Source of the DNA: Iodidimonas sp. SYSU 1G8
GTDB lineage: Bacteria > Pseudomonadota > Alphaproteobacteria > SMXS01
NCBI RefSeq assembly: GCF_039655775.1
Contig: NZ_JBBYXJ010000002.1
Location: 1,240,001 to 1,304,000, forward strand
Direction of reading: 5' to 3'
Length of the DNA: 64,000 nt
Shown piece after piece: positions 16,878 to 25,736 of the stretch (position 1 is its first letter; each line of letters begins with the position of its first letter). The translations under genes and the position numbers were made by a program. Below the pieces are notes generated by a model. That model was given only the letters and a program-made list of their open reading frames with translations, searched no databases and was not told the origin of the DNA.

Positions 16878-18095
16878 ATGCCGAACAGGGCCAGGAAAAT
16901 GGGAACCGGGGGAATGGGGAAGAGCTCCACGCCATCGCGGGCGGTTGGTGACCGGATCATCTTCGATCCTTACAGGGCAATCGTTTTTCCCAACAATCTT
17001 CGTGTGCTTCGAAAGCAGCGCGGTTATGGGAAATTACTGGGGCTCTCATCCAAGCTGCCTGACATCCCCTATATCCGCCTTTCCAAGATTGAACGCGGCG
17101 AAGTCGTCGCCAAGCCCGAGGAACTGGTGCGCATCGCCTCCGCGCTTCAGGTCGATCCGCTGGCTCTGCTGATCGATGTGGAGGATGCCGGCTTCGATAT
17201 GACCGACTGGGCGTCCGATCTGGTCGATATCGAGGGTATCGACCGTGACGAGGAAGAATTCGCGGTCCTTCTGGGCGCCGCGCTTCGTTTGCGCCGCACC
17301 CATGACGACGCCCTTTCCATAGCGGTGCTCGATAAGGAGTTCGGGCTTCCTCCGGTCATCCTCTCTCGCGTCGAGAACGCACAGAAGACACTGGATCGCT
17401 GGAACGAACAGACCGTCCGCTCTCTCTGCCGGGTATTCGGCGTGCCGGATATGGCGGCCTTGCGGGATGCGGTGCTCGCATCCTATCAGCACGGGGATCT
17501 GGCACCCTATCTGTCCAGCGTGAGCAATCCCGAACACCGGGTCGCCAAGACGGCGGCGAAGGTCGCGGAGCTCCGCGCGGCGCTGGGTGGCTCGCCCGTG
17601 CTAGCGGCCCAAGCGGAAGTCTCTTCCGCAGCAAAACCCCAATCCGCCGCTTCGACGGTAGCGCCGTCCGTCAAGACCGACACAACGACTGGTGAGACGG
17701 CAGGCGCGAGTGCATCGCCTGATGTGCCTGCGGCTCGTCTGGTTCCCGTCTATGGGGCTGCTCTACCGGACGGCCTCGTCGCTCGTGCGCCAACTGGCGA
17801 CACGGTCGAATCGCCCCGCAACGCCGGGCCGCGCGCCTGGGGATTACGGGTCTGCCGCGCGACCCTGGGCATCGGATTGCCGGCGCGTTCGGTCGTCATC
17901 GTCGATCCGGACCGGTTTCCCTCTCCGGGGGGACTGGCCGTCATCGATGAGGGCGAGGGTGTGCGCGTGCTGATGGTAACGGTGGATCGCCAGGGCGCGC
18001 TCATCGGCTACAGTGAAAACCCGGCGCGCGAAATCCCCGTGGACACGCTCGACCCGTCCAAGGTCGCCGCCGTCGTGAGCGCCGTGTTCGAATAG
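16878..18095 (+). CDS. Double-HTH XRE regulator with an S24-like, non-catalytic C-terminus
   Basis: The 405-aa protein, counted from ATG 16878 behind a GAGGA sequence, has two helix-turn-helix regions. The first (about 35-100) contains NNLRVLRKQRGYGKLL...YIRLSKIERGEVVAKPEELVRIASALQV. The second (about 135-205) contains LGAALRLRRTHDDALSIAVLDKEFGLPPVILSRVENAQKTLDRW. An Ala/Ser/Thr-rich linker leads to a C-terminal beta-rich domain with the layout of LexA/CI S24 domains (LVPVYGAA..., SVVIVDPDRFPSPGGLAVIDEG). The GDSM-type catalytic serine is missing (CRATLGIG at that place). It sits alone between flgD and flaF. TTCCTAGATA and TTCCATAAT, near-misses of the flagellar box, lie at 16751 and 16765. 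Target genes are unknown. Confidence 0.75.
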   Translation: MPNRARKMGTGGMGKSSTPSRAVGDRIIFDPYRAIVFPNNLRVLRKQRGYGKLLGLSSKLPDIPYIRLSKIERGEVVAKPEELVRIASALQVDPLALLIDVEDAGFDMTDWASDLVDIEGIDRDEEEFAVLLGAALRLRRTHDDALSIAVLDKEFGLPPVILSRVENAQKTLDRWNEQTVRSLCRVFGVPDMAALRDAVLASYQHGDLAPYLSSVSNPEHRVAKTAAKVAELRAALGGSPVLAAQAEVSSAAKPQSAASTVAPSVKTDTTTGETAGASASPDVPAARLVPVYGAALPDGLVARAPTGDTVESPRNAGPRAWGLRVCRATLGIGLPARSVVIVDPDRFPSPGGLAVIDEGEGVRVLMVTVDRQGALIGYSENPAREIPVDTLDPSKVAAVVSAVFE

Positions 18096-18118
18096 GCATC
18101 ACGCCTTCCCATACGATA

Positions 18119-18158
18119 ATGGCCCGCCGATTGCCCTTCAGGGCTATCGGCGGGCCAT
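18119..18158. terminator. Strong inverted repeat between the XRE regulator and flaF
   Basis: There are perfect 13-bp arms, ATGGCCCGCCGAT at 18119-18131 and ATCGGCGGGCCAT at 18146-18158. A nested GCCC/GGGC pair lies in the loop. It lies between convergent genes and has no long T tract. It is probably a shared terminator. Confidence 0.65.
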
Positions 18159-18187
18159 GTCTTCTGCGCTGGACCGGACGTGGGGAA

Positions 18188-18553
18188 TCAGGCGGCGTGA
18201 GCCTGGGGAGCGCCGGCCAGACCGGCGATGATCGCGCGATTGACGTCGATCAATTCGTCGATGTGGTCGCGGCCGGTGACGACCTCGGTGGTAAAGCGGT
18301 CGACCCAGAGCGCCAGGGAAATGATGCTGGCACGCAAGTCCGGCGGCAGCTGATTGCCTTCGGTCGCGCAGAGCGACGAAAAGGCACTCCACACTTCCCG
18401 GTTTCGGTGCAGCGCCGGCATCAGGCCGGCGCCGCTCATGCCCATGTCGCGCGCGGCGATCATCTCGCTCGTGATCTCGCTCATCAGTCTGTGTTCGGTC
18501 GCTCTGGGCGAGGCCGAAAGGGTTTGGACGCGGCGGTAATGATCCAGAGACAT
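18188..18553 (-). CDS. flaF: Flagellin synthesis regulator FlaF
   Basis: FlaF promotes flagellin synthesis and secretion and acts opposite FlbT in Caulobacter. The 121-aa protein has the family pattern: a Tyr near the N-terminus, SPRATEHRLMSEITSEM, LHRNREVWSAFSSLC, LPPDLRASIISLALWVDRFTTEVV and DELIDVNRAIIAGL. Neither flbT nor a flagellin gene is adjacent, which is unusual because flaF normally travels with them. It has its own TCCTATAAT box on the minus strand and a GGAG ribosome site. Confidence 0.92.
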   Translation of the reverse strand: MSLDHYRRVQTLSASPRATEHRLMSEITSEMIAARDMGMSGAGLMPALHRNREVWSAFSSLCATEGNQLPPDLRASIISLALWVDRFTTEVVTGRDHIDELIDVNRAIIAGLAGAPQAHAA

Positions 18554-18579
18554 GCAAACTCCTGTTGTTGCTCCTCATA

Positions 18580-18588
18580 ATTATAGGA
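18580..18588 (-). promoter_or_regulatory. TCCTATAAT flagellar promoter box, flaF
   Basis: On the minus strand ATCCTATAATTATG lies 27 nt upstream of the flaF ATG. The short leader places the ribosome site close to the predicted transcript start. Confidence 0.7.
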
Positions 18589-18706
18589 TGTCGAGGCAGC
18601 CCCTCGTGTCGACGTCAGCCAATTTGCAAAACTTCAATGTTTTCCGCGCGTCATCGCTCTGAGAGGAAGGAAATCACCTCGTGAGACACCTTCATGGTGA
18701 ACTTCT

Positions 18707-18715
18707 TCCTATAAT
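18707..18715 (+). promoter_or_regulatory. TCCTATAAT flagellar promoter box, motA-che operon
   Basis: CTTCTTCCTATAATCTCGTTG lies about 40 nt upstream of motA. It probably drives motA and the coupled STAS-che genes, so chemotaxis would be in the flagellar regulon. Confidence 0.7.
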
Positions 18716-18754
18716 CTCGTTGTCGGCGACTTGCCGTCCGGCGCGAGGAACCAA

Positions 18755-19636
18755 ATGCTCAACGGTGTCGGCTTCATCATCATCCTGGTCTGTGTCTTCG
18801 GCAGCTTCCTGATCTCGGGAGGCAAGATGGAGATCATTCTCCACGCGCTGCCGCACGAAATGATGGCGATCGCCGGCGCGGCGCTGGGCGCGTTCATCGT
18901 CAGCAACTCGATGGATACGGTCAAGAAGGCCGGCAAGGGCATGGGGCATGCGTTCAAGGGACCCTACTGGAAAGAGCAGGACTACAGGGATCTGCTCGCC
19001 CTGCTGTTCGGCCTTCTCACCACCTTTCGCAAGGGCGGTGCCACGGCCATCGAGCCGCACCTGGACACGCCGGAACAAAGTTCGCTGTTCTCGCGGTATC
19101 CGCGTCTTCTGGGCGACCACCACCTGATCGTCTTCATCTGCGACTACCTGCGCATGATGACCGTCAATTTCGAGGATCCAAACCAGCTCGCCGAAGCCAT
19201 GGAGAACGATATCGACCGTCACCATGCGGAAGAACTGGAGCCTCAGTCCGCGCTCCAGACCATGGCGGACGGTTTGCCGGCCATCGGCATCGTCGCCGCG
19301 GTTCTGGGCGTGATCAAGACCATGGGCTCCATCGACCAGCCCACCGACGTGCTGGGCGCCATGATCGGCGGCGCGCTGGTCGGCACCTTCCTGGGCGTTC
19401 TGCTCAGCTACTGCGTCGTCGGTCCGATGGCGGCGAAGCTCAAGCAGATCATCGAGGCGGAGGCCAAGCCCTATGGCATCGTCAAGACCGCCATCATCGC
19501 GCATGCGAACGGTATCTCCACGCCCGTCGCCATAGAGATCGCCCGGCGCATGGCGCCGTCAATCTACGCTCCTTCCTTCTCGCAACTCGAGACAGCCCTC
19601 GAAGAGGTCAGCAATGAACTCACTGCCACCGCCTGA
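18755..19636 (+). CDS. motA: Flagellar stator protein MotA
   Basis: MotA forms the ion channel with MotB and pushes on FliG. The 293-aa length (from ATG 18755) is typical. Four TM segments are seen (residues 3-20, 30-50, about 165-190 and 200-220). Other landmarks are the cytoplasmic loop with DHHLIVFICDYLRMM and the conserved proline region ADGLPAIGIVAAVLGVIKTMGSIDQP. A TTG further upstream is in frame, but the GAGGAA ribosome site and MLNGVGFIIILVCVFGSFLISGG fix the start here. motB is not adjacent: it lies 6.4 kb downstream, after the che genes. The gene overlaps the STAS gene. Confidence 0.95.
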   Translation: MLNGVGFIIILVCVFGSFLISGGKMEIILHALPHEMMAIAGAALGAFIVSNSMDTVKKAGKGMGHAFKGPYWKEQDYRDLLALLFGLLTTFRKGGATAIEPHLDTPEQSSLFSRYPRLLGDHHLIVFICDYLRMMTVNFEDPNQLAEAMENDIDRHHAEELEPQSALQTMADGLPAIGIVAAVLGVIKTMGSIDQPTDVLGAMIGGALVGTFLGVLLSYCVVGPMAAKLKQIIEAEAKPYGIVKTAIIAHANGISTPVAIEIARRMAPSIYAPSFSQLETALEEVSNELTATA

Positions 19637-19937
19637 CGACATGGCGCCTGATCGCACCATTCGCCTCCCGGCCCACTGCGTCACCACCACCGCGGACGAA
19701 CTTCGCGCCCGGCTGGTCATGGCGTCCGACGATGGCGGGGAAATCCTCGTGGACGCGTCCGAGGTAGAGAGCCTGGGACAAGCCGTGCTCCAGCTCCTGC
19801 TCGCCGCCCATACGGAAGCGAAGGATGGCGCAGGGCTGGCCATCGTCAAACCGAGCGCGGCTTTCCGCCAACGCGTGGTGGCCTGCGGCCTCGCCGAGAC
19901 CATTGGACTTGAACCAAACAATGAGGTCATCCCGTGA
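19614..19937 (+). CDS. STAS-domain protein of the chemotaxis operon
   Basis: The 107-aa protein has the anti-anti-sigma/STAS layout: a beta strand (RTIRLP), a helix (TADELRARLVM), then EILVDASEVESLGQAVLQLLLAAHTEAKDGAGLAIVKPSAAFRQRVVACGL. The residue at the usual phosphorylated serine position sits in ESLGQAV, where the serine precedes Leu. Single STAS proteins in front of cheY-cheA occur in many alphaproteobacteria; their role may be to regulate array or kinase activity. It overlaps both motA and cheY, so it is translationally coupled. Confidence 0.75.
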   Translation: MNSLPPPDDMAPDRTIRLPAHCVTTTADELRARLVMASDDGGEILVDASEVESLGQAVLQLLLAAHTEAKDGAGLAIVKPSAAFRQRVVACGLAETIGLEPNNEVIP

Positions 19938-20299
19938 GCAAACTGATCCTGACCGTGGATGATTCCGCGAGCATGCGCATGCTCCTTCGCGCGTCGCTGA
20001 CAGCGCAGGGGTTTCGTATCGAAAGCGCCAATGACGGCGCTCACGGACTGGAGCGCATGCGCGTCTGCCAGCCTGATCTGCTGATCACGGACATCAACAT
20101 GCCGATCATGGATGGGTTCGAGCTCATCGAGGCGGTTCGCCGCGAAGCGGCTTTCCGAGGCGTGCCCATCCTGGTCCTCTCCACGGAATTCTCCGATGAA
20201 AAGAAGGCCCGTGCCCGCACCGCCGGCGCGACGGGTTGGATTACCAAGCCTTTCGACGCCGACAAGCTCGGCGCCGCGATCCGCAAGGTGTGTCCATGA
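19934..20299 (+). CDS. cheY: CheY-type response regulator (first copy)
   Basis: This is a single-domain receiver of 121 aa. It has the acidic pocket (TVDDS), the phospho-acceptor aspartate in LLITDINMPIMDG, the Ser in VLSTEFSDE and the Lys in ITKPFDADKL. The GTG start overlaps the STAS stop and its own stop overlaps the cheA ATG. A second CheY is encoded at 24,771, so one may act on the motor and the other as a phosphate sink. Confidence 0.94.
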   Translation: MSKLILTVDDSASMRMLLRASLTAQGFRIESANDGAHGLERMRVCQPDLLITDINMPIMDGFELIEAVRREAAFRGVPILVLSTEFSDEKKARARTAGATGWITKPFDADKLGAAIRKVCP

Positions 20300-22371
20300 G
20301 CACGGCGATGGACATCGACGACATCCAGCGGGTGTTCTTCGAGGAATGCGCCGAAGGTCTGGACACGGCCGAGAAGAGCCTGACGGCCATGCTGGGCGGC
20401 GACTGTTCGGTGGAAACCATCGCTTCGGTGTTTCGCGCCATCCACTCCATCAAGGGAGGCGCCGGGGCATTCGGACATGTGGCGCTGACGACATTCGCGC
20501 ACCGGTTCGAGACCCTGCTGGACGAGATCCGCAGCGGCCGGATCCCGCCGCTGCCTGACGTGATCCGGGCCATGCTGAGTGCGCTGGACGTGCTGTCGGA
20601 CCATGTGGCCGCCGCCCAGTCCGGCGCCGGCGCGCCGGCCGACCAGGTCATCCTCGCGACCCTGGACACCATCCTGGCCGGCGGCGCGTCCGCTGCCGCC
20701 GCGCCGGTCGCTCCGGCCAGCGATGATTTCGGCTTCACGCCGGTATCCATCGAACTCGACATGCTGGATGCGCTCGAGGCGCCCGCCGGGGGCGAGGCCC
20801 AGAATGCGTCGGCGGCACGGTGGATCGTCACATTCGCGCCGTCGCGTACCGCGATGGCCAATGGCGGAGAGCCTCTGCTGGTCATCCGCGAACTCGAGCG
20901 CATGGGCGGCGTCATCACCAGCGTCGACAGGACGGCATTGCCGCCGTTGCGCGAGCTCGATCCGGAAAACGGATATCTGCGCTGGACACTCTCCCTTCCG
21001 GAGACGGTGGAACAAGCGGAAATTGGCGAGTGCTTCGATTTCGTCGCACCGGATTCCGTCGTGACCATCGAGCGCCTGGCCGAACCTGACGTCACCCTTC
21101 CCGGTGCGGTGCCCGTGGCGGCGAATGACGGGCAGGACCGCGCCGAAACCATCGAGGCGTCACGCCCCAGCGAACCCGCCGCCCAGACCATTCGCGTCGA
21201 TCTCAACAAGCTCGACATGCTGCTCAATCTGGTCGGCGAACTGGTGATCCGGGGCTCCATTCTGGCGGACCGCTTGTCGGCCCAGGAACAGGAGCGGGTC
21301 GAGTTGCCCGAGCTGTCCCGACTGACCCGCGAGATACAAGACAACGTCATGTCGCTTCGCGCGCAGCCGATCCGTCATGCCTTCTCGCGCGTGCCCCGGC
21401 TGCTCCGCGATCTCACCGCGGAAACCGGCAAGACGGTGATGCTCGAAACCTCGGGCGAAACCACCGAGGTCGACAAGGGCGTCATCGAGAAGATTGGCGA
21501 ACCGTTGACCCACATGATCCGGAATGCCGTGGATCATGGAATCGAATCTTCTCAGGACCGTCTGGCGGCCGGCAAACCGGCAAAAGGCCTGATCCGTCTG
21601 TCCGCCGAGCAGAAAGGTGGCCGGATCCTGGTCTCGGTCCGCGACGACGGACGGGGCATCAACCGCGAACGGGTTTTCGCCAAGGCGGTCGAGCGGGGCA
21701 TCATCGGTCCCGACGCGTCTCTCAGCGATCAGGAAATCGACAGCCTGATCTGCGCGCCCGGTTTTTCCACCGCCGAAACCGTGTCCAACATCTCTGGCCG
21801 CGGCGTCGGCATGGACGTGGTCCGGAGCAATGTGGAAGCGATGGGCGGCCGGGTCGAGATTTCCTCGACTCCGGGAGAGGGCGCGACCTTCACCATGGTG
21901 CTGCCGCTCACCCTGGCCATTCTGGACGGCATGATCGTCCGTCTTGGCCGGCAGCGCTTCGTTCTGCCGCTCGCCAATGTGATCGAGGCCGTCAAGCCGG
22001 AAGCCGGGCAGGTTCGCCCGCTGACGCCGACCTCCGAGGTGATCGACCTGCGGGGAACCTATCTGCCCGTCAGGCGGCTGGGCGACCTGCTCGGAATCGC
22101 GGGGCTCGAGCGCCGGCGCGCCGAGGACTGCCCGGTGATCATCGTCGAAAGCGAGGTTTCCGGCCATGTCGGGCTGATGGTCGATGCCATCGACGACCGC
22201 CGCGAAGTGGTCATCAAGAGTCTCGACGCCAATTTGCACCCGATCCGCGGTCTGGGCGGCGCGACCATACTCGGCGACGGATCAATTGCTCTCATTCTGG
22301 ATATCGACGCCCTGGTCGCGACCGCGGCGGGTACCGGTGTCCGCTATGCCATGAAAGGACTTGCAGCATGA
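20296..22371 (+). CDS. cheA: Chemotaxis histidine kinase CheA
   Basis: CheA autophosphorylates in response to receptors and passes phosphate to CheY and CheB. The 691-aa protein begins at ATG 20296. In order it has an HPt/P1 domain with His50 in AIHSIKGGAGAFG; an alphaproteobacterial P2-like region (about 165-280, WIVTFAPS...PPLRELDPENGYLRWTL); the dimerisation domain (about 295-360, NKLDMLLNLVGELVI); an ATPase domain with N-box HMIRNAVDHGIE and G-boxes DDGRGIN and GRGVGMDVV; and a C-terminal CheW-like domain. All catalytic motifs are intact. A longer upstream frame inside cheY is spurious. Confidence 0.97.
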   Translation: MSTAMDIDDIQRVFFEECAEGLDTAEKSLTAMLGGDCSVETIASVFRAIHSIKGGAGAFGHVALTTFAHRFETLLDEIRSGRIPPLPDVIRAMLSALDVLSDHVAAAQSGAGAPADQVILATLDTILAGGASAAAAPVAPASDDFGFTPVSIELDMLDALEAPAGGEAQNASAARWIVTFAPSRTAMANGGEPLLVIRELERMGGVITSVDRTALPPLRELDPENGYLRWTLSLPETVEQAEIGECFDFVAPDSVVTIERLAEPDVTLPGAVPVAANDGQDRAETIEASRPSEPAAQTIRVDLNKLDMLLNLVGELVIRGSILADRLSAQEQERVELPELSRLTREIQDNVMSLRAQPIRHAFSRVPRLLRDLTAETGKTVMLETSGETTEVDKGVIEKIGEPLTHMIRNAVDHGIESSQDRLAAGKPAKGLIRLSAEQKGGRILVSVRDDGRGINRERVFAKAVERGIIGPDASLSDQEIDSLICAPGFSTAETVSNISGRGVGMDVVRSNVEAMGGRVEISSTPGEGATFTMVLPLTLAILDGMIVRLGRQRFVLPLANVIEAVKPEAGQVRPLTPTSEVIDLRGTYLPVRRLGDLLGIAGLERRRAEDCPVIIVESEVSGHVGLMVDAIDDRREVVIKSLDANLHPIRGLGGATILGDGSIALILDIDALVATAAGTGVRYAMKGLAA

Positions 22372-22856
22372 CGACGACCACGCAAACCCCGGGCGACCGC
22401 AAGATCGTCACCTTTTCGCTGGATCACCAGTCGTTCGGCATCGACATGCGTTCGCTGATCGAGATCCGCGAGTGGGAAGAGCCGACGCCGCTGCCGGGCG
22501 TGCCGAGCTATATTCTCGGCGTCACCAACCTTCGCGGGACCGTGGTTCCGGTCATCGGCCTGGCGGAAAGGCTTGGCTGGAGGCCCAGCACGATCCATTC
22601 CCGATCCTGCCTGCTGGTCGTGAACCTGGCGGGCAAGCAGGCCGGCTTCCTGGTCGATGAAGTCGCCGACATCGTTCTGATCCATGACCAGGAAATCCAG
22701 CCGGCGCCGGATATCGAGATCGGCGAGCCGGCCATCATCAGCGGACTGGTGAAGGTGCAGGAGCGGTCCGTCAGCGCCAATGACAACGGCAAGATGGTCC
22801 TGCTGCTCGACCTCGAAGCGCTGGGCATCTCTCGGGTCATGGACAACGCGGCGTGA
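22368..22856 (+). CDS. cheW: Chemotaxis coupling protein CheW
   Basis: CheW links CheA to chemoreceptors. The 162-aa protein shows the whole domain: IVTFSLDHQSFGIDMRSLIEIREWEEPTPLPGVPSYILGVTNLRGTVVPVIGLAERLG and a C-terminal SGLVKVQERS...MVLLLDLEAL. It overlaps cheA by ATGA and cheR by GTGA, which indicates tight translational coupling. Confidence 0.96.
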   Translation: MTTTTQTPGDRKIVTFSLDHQSFGIDMRSLIEIREWEEPTPLPGVPSYILGVTNLRGTVVPVIGLAERLGWRPSTIHSRSCLLVVNLAGKQAGFLVDEVADIVLIHDQEIQPAPDIEIGEPAIISGLVKVQERSVSANDNGKMVLLLDLEALGISRVMDNAA

Positions 22857-23740
22857 CTCACGATCCCGTCATGGACAGCGCGCAGGCCTTGCAGCAGGCG
22901 TTCAACGTCGAGGTCACGAAAAGCGACTTCGCTGAAATCGCCGCGCTCATGCAGCACGAGGCGCGCATTCACCTGGCCGAAACCAAGATCGCCCTGGTGC
23001 ACTCGCGTTTGTCCAAGCGGGTGCGCGAACGCGGCCTGACGCGGTTCTCGGACTACGTGGCGCTGGTGAAGAAGGACAAGGAGGAGCTGTCGCGCATGGT
23101 GGTCGCGCTGACCACCAACCACACGCATTTCTTTCGCGAGGCGCACCATTTCGACCATCTGCGGCAAGTCGTGATGCCGGAGTTGAAGGCGCATGCCGAG
23201 GAGGGGCGGCCCGTCCGCATCTGGTCGGCCGGTTGTTCGAGCGGCGAGGAAGTCTACACCATCGCCATGTGCCTTCTGGGCCAGGATCGCGGCGCATCGA
23301 GCTGGGTACGGCAGGGCGACGTCAAACTCCTGGCCACCGATATCGCGCCCACCATGGTCAGCGCCACGCGGCGCGCGGTTTATACCGAGGCCATGGTGCA
23401 GCCGGTTCCCTCGGTCTACCGCAGTCTGTGGATGCAGCCCGAGGGCGAGGACTACGCCATGACCAGCGACGCGAAGAGCCTGGTCACCGCCAATGTCCTC
23501 AACCTGTTCGCGCCCTGGCCGCTGCGGCGGAAATACGACGTGATCTTCTGCCGCAACGTCATGATCTATTTCGACGACAAGGCGAAGATGGAGCTCGAGG
23601 CGCGTTTCGTGGATCTGCTCGCGCCCGGCGGTTATCTGTACATCGGCCATTCCGAAAGGCTGAACGGCGAGGCCGCCAGAGTGATGCAGCGCGCCGGACA
23701 GACCGTGTTCGTCAAGCCGGCCGGAGGCCTCGCGGCATGA
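22853..23740 (+). CDS. cheR: Chemoreceptor methyltransferase CheR
   Basis: CheR uses S-adenosylmethionine to methylate receptor glutamates. The 295-aa protein has an N-terminal helical domain, the THFFREAHHFDHL motif, the SAM-binding loop WSAGCSSGEEVYTIAM, LATDIAPTMVSATRRAVYTE and the FCRNVMIYFDDKAKMELEARFVDLLAPGGYLYIGHSE signature. GTG 22853 overlaps the cheW stop; ATG 22871 is an alternative start. The DWRNF tail of the MCP at the left edge is a possible docking site. Confidence 0.96.
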   Translation: MTHDPVMDSAQALQQAFNVEVTKSDFAEIAALMQHEARIHLAETKIALVHSRLSKRVRERGLTRFSDYVALVKKDKEELSRMVVALTTNHTHFFREAHHFDHLRQVVMPELKAHAEEGRPVRIWSAGCSSGEEVYTIAMCLLGQDRGASSWVRQGDVKLLATDIAPTMVSATRRAVYTEAMVQPVPSVYRSLWMQPEGEDYAMTSDAKSLVTANVLNLFAPWPLRRKYDVIFCRNVMIYFDDKAKMELEARFVDLLAPGGYLYIGHSERLNGEAARVMQRAGQTVFVKPAGGLAA

Positions 23741-24762
23741 CCGACCCGGTACGCGTGATGATCGTGGACGACAGCGCCGCCATGCGCGCCACCCTGCGCC
23801 GATTGCTCTCGTCAGACCCGGAGATCGAGGTTGTCGGCATGGCGCCGGAGACCCGGACCGCGAGAAGCATGATCAAGGAGTTGAACCCCGACGTGCTGAC
23901 TCTCGACATCGAGATGCCGGGGATGGACGGTCTGTCGTTCCTCGAGAAGATCATGACCCTGCGGCCCATGCCGGTGATCATGTGCTCGACACAGACGGCG
24001 CGGGGCGCGAAGGCGACCATTGAAGCGCTGCGCCTTGGCGCCGTGGACTGTTTCGCCAAACCGTCCGGAGACCCGGCCGAAATCGCCAGCGAAGGCGAGC
24101 GCTTGCGCCGCATGGTCAAGGCGGCCGGGCGCTCGGCCCTGCTGCGCCCCGTGGTTTCGGCCACGAGCGTCATCAAGCCCCAGGGTCAGACGCAGCGTGA
24201 TGTGGTCATCGCCATCGGTGCGTCGACGGGCGGCGTCGAGGCGCTGTTCAGGCTGCTGCGGGTCTTTCCCGCCGATTGCCCGCCCGTGCTCGTGGTGCAG
24301 CATATGCCGCTGACCTTCACGGGGGGATTTGCCGAACGCCTGTCGCAGGAGTGCCAGGCGCACGTCGTCGAGGCCCAGCAAGGCATGGCGCTGAAGCGCG
24401 GTACGATCTTCATCGCCCCGGGGACCAGGACCCATATGGAACTGGCGGGCGGCCTGAAGGGGCGAATCCGGTTGCGCGACGGCGATCTGGTCAGCGGGCA
24501 TCGCCCGTCGGTCGACATCCTGTTCCATTCCGTCGCCAAGCTGGGGGCGAACGGTATCGGCGTCATTCTGACCGGCATGGGCCGCGATGGCGCCGAAGGC
24601 CTGAAGGCCATGCGTGACGCCGGCGCCCGGACCTTCGGTCAGAACGAGGCGAGCTGCGTCGTCTACGGCATGCCAAAGGCGGCCTGGGAACTGGGCGCCG
24701 TCGAGCGCGAGATGAGTTTGTTTACCATGCCCGAGGCCATCCTCGCGGCGTGCCGCAAGTAG
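23737..24762 (+). CDS. cheB: Chemotaxis methylesterase/deamidase CheB
   Basis: CheB is a phosphorylation-activated receptor methylesterase of 341 aa. The N-terminal receiver has MIVDDSAAM and DVLTLDIEMPGMDGLSFLEKIM. The C-terminal catalytic domain has the triad in IGASTGGVEAL (Ser), VVQHMPLTFTGGFAERL (His) and GVILTGMGRDGAEGLKAMRDAGA (Asp). The start at 23737 overlaps the cheR stop. A longer frame starting inside cheR is not credible. Confidence 0.96.
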   Translation: MTDPVRVMIVDDSAAMRATLRRLLSSDPEIEVVGMAPETRTARSMIKELNPDVLTLDIEMPGMDGLSFLEKIMTLRPMPVIMCSTQTARGAKATIEALRLGAVDCFAKPSGDPAEIASEGERLRRMVKAAGRSALLRPVVSATSVIKPQGQTQRDVVIAIGASTGGVEALFRLLRVFPADCPPVLVVQHMPLTFTGGFAERLSQECQAHVVEAQQGMALKRGTIFIAPGTRTHMELAGGLKGRIRLRDGDLVSGHRPSVDILFHSVAKLGANGIGVILTGMGRDGAEGLKAMRDAGARTFGQNEASCVVYGMPKAAWELGAVEREMSLFTMPEAILAACRK

Positions 24763-24770
24763 AGGGACAC

Positions 24771-25160
24771 ATGCCAGCAGCAGCAGCCATCAAGGTTATG
24801 GTCGTGGACGACCAGACGAGCATGCGCGCCATGATCCGCCGGAGCCTCCAGGACATCGGATTCAAGGATATCCGCGACAGGCCCGCGGCGTCCGAGGCGC
24901 TGTCGGCGGTCCGGTCCGATCGGGTCCATCTGATCATCTCCGATTACAACATGCCGGAGATGGATGGGCTGCAGTTCCTGGAGGCCGTGCGGGGCGATCC
25001 TGTGATCGGCAAAACGGTCTTCATCATGCTGACGGGCTCCGCCGACCGCGAAATTGTCCAGCGGGCCGCCGCCCTGGGCGTCAACAACTACATCGTCAAG
25101 CCTTTCGCGCCGGCCGCGCTCAAGGAGAAGATCGAACGCGTCTTCGGCGAGCTGACCTGA
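24771..25160 (+). CDS. cheY: CheY-type response regulator (second copy)
   Basis: This 129-aa receiver has VMVVDDQTSMRAMIRRSL, the acceptor aspartate in LIISDYNMPEMDGLQFLEAV, Thr in IMLTGSADRE and Lys in YIVKPFAPAALKEKIERVF. ATG 24771 has an AGAGGGA ribosome site, so it is preferred to GTG 24750. It sits between cheB and cheD. Confidence 0.94.
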   Translation: MPAAAAIKVMVVDDQTSMRAMIRRSLQDIGFKDIRDRPAASEALSAVRSDRVHLIISDYNMPEMDGLQFLEAVRGDPVIGKTVFIMLTGSADREIVQRAAALGVNNYIVKPFAPAALKEKIERVFGELT

Positions 25161-25162
25161 GC

Positions 25163-25690
25163 ATGCCCCCGCGCCGCATCAATATCATGCAGGGCGAACA
25201 CTGCGTCATGTCGGACCCGCAGGTCATCATTACAACCTTGCTCGGCTCCTGCGTGGCCGTGTGTCTCTATGACAGCGTTGCCCATGTCGGCGGGATGAAC
25301 CACTTCCTGCTGCCGCAGCCGCGGATGGATACCCATGTCGAAAAGGCGGAGATGCAGCGCTACGGGGTGCACGCCATGGAACTGCTCATCAACGAAATGA
25401 TGAAGCAGGGCGCCGCACGCCCGAGACTGCGCGCGCACCTCTATGGCGGCGCGAACATCTTTTCGGGTCTTGGCGGGATCGGAACCGCGAATGGCGACTT
25501 CGCCCGTCAGTTCATGACGACGGAAGGTATTCCCATCGGCCACGCCGAACTGGGCGGCCGCCTCGCCCGGAAGGTGGAGTTTCAGCCTTATGAAGGAAAA
25601 GTCCGCTCCAGTGTGGTCGCCGACACGCCCGCGCCCGTGGCACAGCCGCTTCCGGTCAAGACGTCCGGTGGCGATCTCGAACTCTTCTGA
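25163..25690 (+). CDS. cheD: Chemoreceptor glutamine deamidase CheD
   Basis: CheD deamidates receptor glutamines and can interact with CheC-type phosphatases. The 175-aa protein has the catalytic Cys in TTLLGSCVAVCLYD, the His in GGMNHFLLPQP, and the LYGGANIFSGLGGIG and GRLARKVEFQPYEGKVR segments. The start is 2 nt after the cheY stop. Confidence 0.94.
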   Translation: MPPRRINIMQGEHCVMSDPQVIITTLLGSCVAVCLYDSVAHVGGMNHFLLPQPRMDTHVEKAEMQRYGVHAMELLINEMMKQGAARPRLRAHLYGGANIFSGLGGIGTANGDFARQFMTTEGIPIGHAELGGRLARKVEFQPYEGKVRSSVVADTPAPVAQPLPVKTSGGDLELF

Positions 25691-25736
25691 TGGCCCACCG
25701 GTGCCACAATCTCAGACAACAGATGGATTGCTCGTG

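Noticed and set aside
18605-18660. TTTGCAAAACTTCAA near flaF as a third LuxO-like site
   Set aside because: The right half does not match TGCAA and there is no nearby sigma-54 promoter.
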